Positions 59,512-64,000 of a stretch of DNA of 64,000 nucleotides are shown one piece after another. Source of the stretch: Bacteroidota bacterium (GTDB lineage: Bacteria; Bacteroidota; Ignavibacteria; Tepidaquicellales; Tepidaquicellaceae); the NCBI GenBank assembly GCA_018266835.1, contig JAFDZP010000002.1:138419-202418 (forward strand), given 5' to 3'. A program made the translations under genes and the position numbers. How positions within the stretch are numbered: the stretch's first letter is position 1; each line of letters starts with the position of its first letter. The notes beneath the pieces were generated by a model that did not search any database, had not been told where the DNA came from, and saw only the letters and a list, made by a program, of their open reading frames with translations.

Positions 59512-60463
59512 AACCTGTTATCAAAGTAACATTATTGTCACATTTTTTATTGTATGAAGTCAAAAGTAGAAGGTATAAAGTAATTTTGCTCGCTATATCT
59601 CCTCTAACTATTTCAATATTTGAAAAAAGTCGGAAAATAGTCTGGTTTTCATTTAGTATTTAGTAACAAGTAGTTAGTATCAAGTAAAACCCCTAATTTT
59701 TTTTTGAAAAAAGTCGGGTTTTGGTCGGATTTTTATTATTCATTATACTTTATTAATTATTCATTAAATAAATTTGTCGGGAAATAGTCGGGTTTTTTCT
59801 GTTAATTGATAAATTGTTAATTGCATAGTCGCATTATTGTCACATTTTAAACCACCCCCTTAATCCCCCTCCTTCTAAAGGAGGGGGAAACTTGTTTAAG
59901 ATCAATTTCAACAACCCTCGTTACGAACGTCCTCGTTCGTAACGTATGCATTCTCAACGAGGACATTGGTGAATGAGTATAAAAAAGTAACATTATTGTC
60001 ACATTTTGTTCTCCGAATATTGATTTAACAATCCCGCCGATTTTTATTCTTCAATTGACGGGTTTTTGACGGATTTTGTTTACATCCGACAAGGCGGATT
60101 CTGCAAAATAAGGTTACTCTCAATTACGAAGTATTCCCTCAAATACTTCACTCTAAAATATAAAATTTATTTTTCGGAACAAAGCTTTTCTTCCCTATTA
60201 GTAGGTATGGGGAGATAAATATTATAACCACCCCTCGTTCCAATGCTGGAGCATTGGAACGAGGGGTCTTGTTTAAATATACAATCTCCTTGCATAGATA
60301 CAGAGATTAAGATATTCATAATTCTACATTCTAAATTCAGAATCTCCATCCCCCCTCACAAACTGAAATCTTTTTCCCTTCTGATACGTTCATATATAGT
60401 GAAATAATCCTTTAATATCGTTAATTTCAATTTCTGAAAAACTAAACCGGAATAAATCCAGCA
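59512..60463. repeat. Repeat island C: inverted copies of the TGTGAC motif and palindromes
   Basis: About 950 bases without a credible gene. The 24-bp motif of islands A and B occurs here in the reverse orientation at 59524-59547, 59825-59848 and 59985-60007. Hairpins are CCCCCTCCTT/AGGAGGGGG at 59865-59887, CGTTACGAACG/CGTTCGTAACG at 59919-59944, and a degenerate CATTCTCAACG pair at 59949-59976. The 59550-59820 part has degraded AT-rich segments with repeated AGTCGGG words. 60040-60090 shares phrases with 21011-21050 (ccgtcaaaaa in inverse sense). Confidence 0.85.
60231..60266. repeat. Perfect 16-bp inverted repeat around a 4-base loop
   Basis: CCCCTCGTTCCAATGC (60231-60246) pairs fully with GCATTGGAACGAGGGG (60251-60266). 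It is the longest palindrome of the island family whose shorter version sits at 274-299 in the first island. Confidence 0.95.
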
Positions 60464-62974
60464 ATGAGAAAACCCTTTCTGTACCTTTTTGCAGTTCTAT
60501 CCCTGATTCTTTCAAACAACTTTGTTCTTGCCCAGGCAGATGACGAGGAAAACGAAGAAACTTCTGAAACCATCTTCCAGCGCGAGCAATATATCTACGA
60601 AAGAAGAGCCGGCGGACCCGGTAAGATAATCTCCCCCGACGCTTATCATAATGCCATCGTTCAGATGCAGCAAATGAAAAGAACTTCCGAAATTCCTGAT
60701 GCGCCTTACGGCACAGCTACATGGCAGAGCGTTACTCCAACGGGTATGTTCTATCAGGTAACTAACGCAAACTATGTTTCAGGAAGAACTAACTCAATTG
60801 CCTTCCATCCTACTAATGCCAATATAATGTACATTGCAACAGCAGGCGGAGGAGTATGGAAAACAACAAACGGCGGAGTGAACTGGACTGTAATGACGGA
60901 CGGGCTTTCAAACATCGCAGGCGGTGATATTGCAATCGACCCGAATAATCCTAACGTACTTTATTTCGGTACAGGTGAGCTTAACTATTCGCTCGATAGC
61001 CATTACGGAGACGGAATTTTTAAATCTACCGATGCTGGTTTAACATGGGCACAGGTAGCGCCTTACAGTCTTAATTCGAATTACTCAAAAATAATTGTAA
61101 CACCATCAAATTCTAATATAGTTTACGCTGCAGGCAAGAACGGAGTTTTTCGTTCTATAAATGCCGGAGCTAACTGGTCTCAATTATCATCTGCGGGAAA
61201 TGTAAACTCGCTGATTATGGATTATACAAATAATCAGATAATGTATTTTACAAACTCAGCTAATACAGGTGCAGGCGCAGTAAGAAAATCAACTGACGGC
61301 GGAACTACATGGGTAAACCTGACTAACGGACTACCCACAGGTGGACTTGGAAGGTCACCAATGGTAATGTCAACGACAGACCATTTAACTTTGTATTTAG
61401 GTTTTGCCTCAAGCAGCAGCGGAAGTCTGCTCGGTGTTTATAAAACAACTGACGGCGGAAGCAATTGGACACTTCAGAACAACTCAACAAATTATATGGG
61501 TACACAGGGATGGTATGATAATGCAATGGCAATAAAACCGGGCACAACGGATTTTATTGTTACAGGAGGACTTGACTTATATAATTCAACAAACTCAGGT
61601 ACAACACTTACAAAAAGAACAAACTGGTCAACAGGCACAACTTCAAATTTTTGCCACGCAGATATTCACTATTTAACATACAACCCGCTTAACAATTATC
61701 TTTATTGCTGCTCAGACGGAGGAATTTATCAGTCAACAAATGACGGCGCAAGCTGGACAGATCTGAACACAACAATTTCCACGCTTCAATATCAAAGCGC
61801 AGATTACGATCCTGTAAATCCTTCATTGATGCAAGGGGGATGTCAGGATAACAATAAACAGACTTCAACAAATAACGGACTTGTATGGGTACAAAGAACG
61901 ACAGGAGACGGCGGATACACAGTTATCGATGCTGAAAACTCACAATATGTTTACGGTCAGTATGTTAACGGTTCAATACAGCGCTCTGCAAACTCAGGCG
62001 CAAGCTTTAGTGATATAACTCCAACCGGTTCAGCAGGCGGCTTATTTTATAATCCTTATGAAATGGCTTCAGGCAACAGTCAGTTCATTGTATTCGGAAG
62101 AGCAGACGTATGGGTAACTTCAAATGCAAGAACAGCAAGCTCTGGCAGCGGATGGACTCAGATTGCAACAACAACAACTGTCAGCGGAAGCGTATCAGGA
62201 ATTGGAATCGGGAACGGAACGAATCCAACTAAAATTTACATCGGAACATCGAACGGAAGAATTTTATCAACATCAAACGGAGGAACAAACTGGACTACTT
62301 ATACAGGACTTCCATATATAAGTGACTTCGCAGTTGATAAAACTAACGATGATATTTGTTATGTATCATGCGCCGGCACTTCACAAAGCCAGAAAGTATT
62401 TAAAACAACAAACGGCGGAGTGACATGGGTTAACATTTCAGGCAATTTGCCGAACGCAGCAGTAAACACAATTATACTCCGCAATGCTGCGCCAAGAGCA
62501 ATATTTGTGGGGACAGACTTAGGTGTGTACATGTCTTACAACGATGGAGCAACATGGTCACTCCATAATACAGGAATGCCGACTGTAGAAATTTTTGATT
62601 TAAAATACAGAGAAGGAAATAAAATTTTGTTAGCTGCAACTCATGGAAGAGGATGCTTCAAGCTTGACCTTACAACCTTCACAGGAATATCCAATAACAA
62701 TATTACTGCTGAAAGTTTTGGATTATCACAAAACTATCCTAATCCGTTTAATCCTACTACAAAGATAAGATACTCTATACCATCATCTGCCTTTGTAACA
62801 TTGAAAGTATACGATATACTTGGTCATGAAGTTGAAACAATCGTAAGCCAGAACCAGGGCAGAGGAGTTTATGATGTTCAGTGGGATGCAAGCAAATACT
62901 CAAGCGGTGTTTACATATATAAAATTAATGCAGGCAGCTTTAATGAAAGCAAATCAATGCTGCTTGTGAAGTAA
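60464..62974 (+). CDS. Secreted Asp-box (BNR/sortilin-like) beta-propeller with type IX C-terminal domain
   Basis: An 836-residue secreted protein. Signal peptide to about residue 24 (FVLAQ). Residues about 80-740 contain many Asp-box repeats such as STDGGTTWVNL, TTNGGVNWTVM, TTDGGSNWTLQ and STNDGASWTDL, which form one or two seven- or ten-bladed propellers like VPS10/sortilin or xyloglucanase families. The last about 88 residues are a type A sorting domain with NYPNPFNPTTKIRYSIP, ILGHEVETIVSQNQ and SSGVYIYKINAG. The type IX pathway would export it to the surface. Ligand or glycan specificity is unknown. Confidence 0.9.
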   Translation: MRKPFLYLFAVLSLILSNNFVLAQADDEENEETSETIFQREQYIYERRAGGPGKIISPDAYHNAIVQMQQMKRTSEIPDAPYGTATWQSVTPTGMFYQVTNANYVSGRTNSIAFHPTNANIMYIATAGGGVWKTTNGGVNWTVMTDGLSNIAGGDIAIDPNNPNVLYFGTGELNYSLDSHYGDGIFKSTDAGLTWAQVAPYSLNSNYSKIIVTPSNSNIVYAAGKNGVFRSINAGANWSQLSSAGNVNSLIMDYTNNQIMYFTNSANTGAGAVRKSTDGGTTWVNLTNGLPTGGLGRSPMVMSTTDHLTLYLGFASSSSGSLLGVYKTTDGGSNWTLQNNSTNYMGTQGWYDNAMAIKPGTTDFIVTGGLDLYNSTNSGTTLTKRTNWSTGTTSNFCHADIHYLTYNPLNNYLYCCSDGGIYQSTNDGASWTDLNTTISTLQYQSADYDPVNPSLMQGGCQDNNKQTSTNNGLVWVQRTTGDGGYTVIDAENSQYVYGQYVNGSIQRSANSGASFSDITPTGSAGGLFYNPYEMASGNSQFIVFGRADVWVTSNARTASSGSGWTQIATTTTVSGSVSGIGIGNGTNPTKIYIGTSNGRILSTSNGGTNWTTYTGLPYISDFAVDKTNDDICYVSCAGTSQSQKVFKTTNGGVTWVNISGNLPNAAVNTIILRNAAPRAIFVGTDLGVYMSYNDGATWSLHNTGMPTVEIFDLKYREGNKILLAATHGRGCFKLDLTTFTGISNNNITAESFGLSQNYPNPFNPTTKIRYSIPSSAFVTLKVYDILGHEVETIVSQNQGRGVYDVQWDASKYSSGVYIYKINAGSFNESKSMLLVK

Positions 62975-63000
62975 ATATTTTATAAAAAATTATTTAATTA

Positions 63001-63036
63001 AAAGGGACGTGATTTTTTTATTGCGTCCCTTTTTTA
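63001..63036 (+). terminator. Rho-independent terminator after the Asp-box protein gene
   Basis: AAAGGGACG (63001-63009) pairs with CGTCCCTTT (63024-63032) and is followed by a T tract. Confidence 0.85.
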
Positions 63037-63196
63037 TTTATCACAAATCTTCGTTTTCATAGGTATATATACTGATTAATTTTATTGGAAAATTAATTAA
63101 TATTTAATATTTTGAATAATATCCCGCTATTAAATCTCATCTGAAAAATCTGCATCAGCAGAATGTTCGGTATTTTTTAACCCTAATCATCCAGGC

Positions 63197-64000
63197 ATGA
63201 AAAACATTTATTTTTCTTGTATTCTATTGCTTGTGTTTTTTGTAAGCAATAAATCTTATTCACAAAAATTGTACGACGATATTAATCCCCTAGCTGAAAC
63301 AAAAGGAAGAAGGTTAACTGTCGGAAGCTCTACAAATCCCATGTTCCCGGGAGATTTACTTTCCCTTGAATATCAGGACACTGCAAATTTTAATTATAAA
63401 TTAAATTTATATGCTGATTACAGGCAGTGGAAATTTACAAAAAATCTTCTGCTTGGCGGATATGTACGCGCAACGGTAGAATATCAGAAAGCAAAATTCA
63501 ATGCGGGAATTATCCCTGTATCAAATACATCTGAATCCAAAAATTTTAATACACAGCTTTACGGAGCAGCCAGTTATTATTTAATGCCGAATAAAGTTTA
63601 TGTAACGGGAGCTTTAGGTTTAAGCCTTCAGCATACTAAACAGGTTTATACATCAGACCCGGGTCCAACACCCCCAACAGTTGATTCAACAATTGCACCC
63701 GCTTTTTTCTGGGGAGCATTGGGTTACGGAAGAATTAATAACAGGCAGGTTGTTGAAGTCGCTTACGACTTTGACGAGAGCCTTATGAAGAAAGGAATTA
63801 CAGACAGAAAGCTTGATGACAATACTTTACGCAAAATTTCTGAAATGCTTTATCGCCAGGCAGACGGAGAGTATCAGGATAAATATGAAGACGATCAATA
63901 CTCAAAACTCTTTAAAGATATTGAAGCAGAGCTTTTAACTGCAGGTTATATCGACGGAAAATTAGGAGCAGAGCAGGCAATTACCATGTATGAAATTTTA
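63197..64000 (+). CDS. Secreted outer-membrane-type protein, truncated by window end
   Basis: ATG at 63197 opens a frame of at least 268 codons without a stop to the end of the window. The signal peptide ends near SYSQ. The mature part has beta-strand segments such as YNYKLNLYADYRQW, LLLGGYVRATVEYQKA, LYGAASYYLMPNKVYVTGALGLSL and FFWGALGYGRINNRQVVEVAYDFD, an outer-membrane beta-barrel style; then a charged helical part with YRQADGEYQDKYEDDQYSKLF. The C-terminus is not in the window. Family not recognised. Confidence 0.75.
   Translation, partial: MKNIYFSCILLLVFFVSNKSYSQKLYDDINPLAETKGRRLTVGSSTNPMFPGDLLSLEYQDTANFNYKLNLYADYRQWKFTKNLLLGGYVRATVEYQKAKFNAGIIPVSNTSESKNFNTQLYGAASYYLMPNKVYVTGALGLSLQHTKQVYTSDPGPTPPTVDSTIAPAFFWGALGYGRINNRQVVEVAYDFDESLMKKGITDRKLDDNTLRKISEMLYRQADGEYQDKYEDDQYSKLFKDIEAELLTAGYIDGKLGAEQAITMYEIL

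Noticed and set aside
60167-60349. A 60-codon minus-strand frame within island C
   Set aside because: It spans the perfect palindrome at 60231-60266 and has no domain or ribosome binding site.

Overview
This is an AT-rich window from a Bacteroidota-like bacterium, most probably of the Ignavibacteria/Chlorobi side. The best evidence is the secreted Asp-box protein at 60464-62974, which ends in a type IX secretion C-terminal domain with an NYPNPFNPTT motif. Other support comes from many Sec-signal proteins ending SxAQ, lipoproteins, an HpnCDE squalene pathway and frequent TTG starts. The taxonomic call is inference from family content. No rRNA, CRISPR array, transposase or prophage was seen. 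One complete tRNA-Ser(GCT) lies at 44623-44712, next to a broken partial copy.

Layout. 1-574 is a repeat island, followed by a hybrid histidine kinase (minus). 3447-9658 is a plus-strand run: lipoprotein, SucD-like protein with a histone-H1-like tail, folB, folK, deoxynucleoside kinase, a small membrane protein, a heptosyltransferase-like GT9 and a Ppx/GppA phosphatase; four of these use TTG starts. 9673-12602 (minus) holds an enoyl-CoA hydratase-family gene followed by two tandem, translationally coupled proteasome-like Ntn-hydrolase paralogues, one with Thr/Asp/Lys at the catalytic positions and one without. 12766-17538 has a TPR protein, then ftsE-like, pdxA, rsfS and a LytR_C protein. 17711-20511 has a UvrD/PcrA helicase and an EVE-domain protein. 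20512-21485 is a second repeat island. 21486-27379 carries a 1220-residue double-ASKHA activase and its HgdB-like partner, with a HicBA toxin-antitoxin pair between them. 27402-32361 holds hpnE, hpnD, hpnC and a TPR histidine kinase.

32731-41150 is the most striking region: eighteen small genes on one strand, facing a GlxA-type AraC regulator. They comprise four VOC/PhnB proteins, four RibD-C/DHFR-like reductases, three SnoaL/NTF2-like, two DoxX-type, and one each of AHSA1/SRPBCC, DinB, 2H phosphoesterase, DUF1428-like and a 68-residue unknown. A direct repeat suitable for an AraC operator lies in the shared promoter region. A smaller set with related families (VOC, DUF1761, AHSA1, zinc ribbon) lies at 57207-59511.

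42273-56832 holds a CocE-type hydrolase, a DUF2809 protein, the tRNA, a rhodanese plus MBL/rhodanese sulfur pair, a possible two-gene GNAT-like/small-protein module, a fused 2-oxoacid dehydrogenase E1, an M1 peptidase, an acyl-CoA synthetase and a peptide-binding lipoprotein. 59512-60463 is the third repeat island, carrying in inverted orientation the same short motifs as the first two. The window ends inside a secreted protein starting at 63197.

The best candidates for undescribed biology are the paired Ntn-hydrolases, the AraC-linked 18-gene cluster, and the repeat islands with a shared 24-bp direct-repeat motif and many palindromes.
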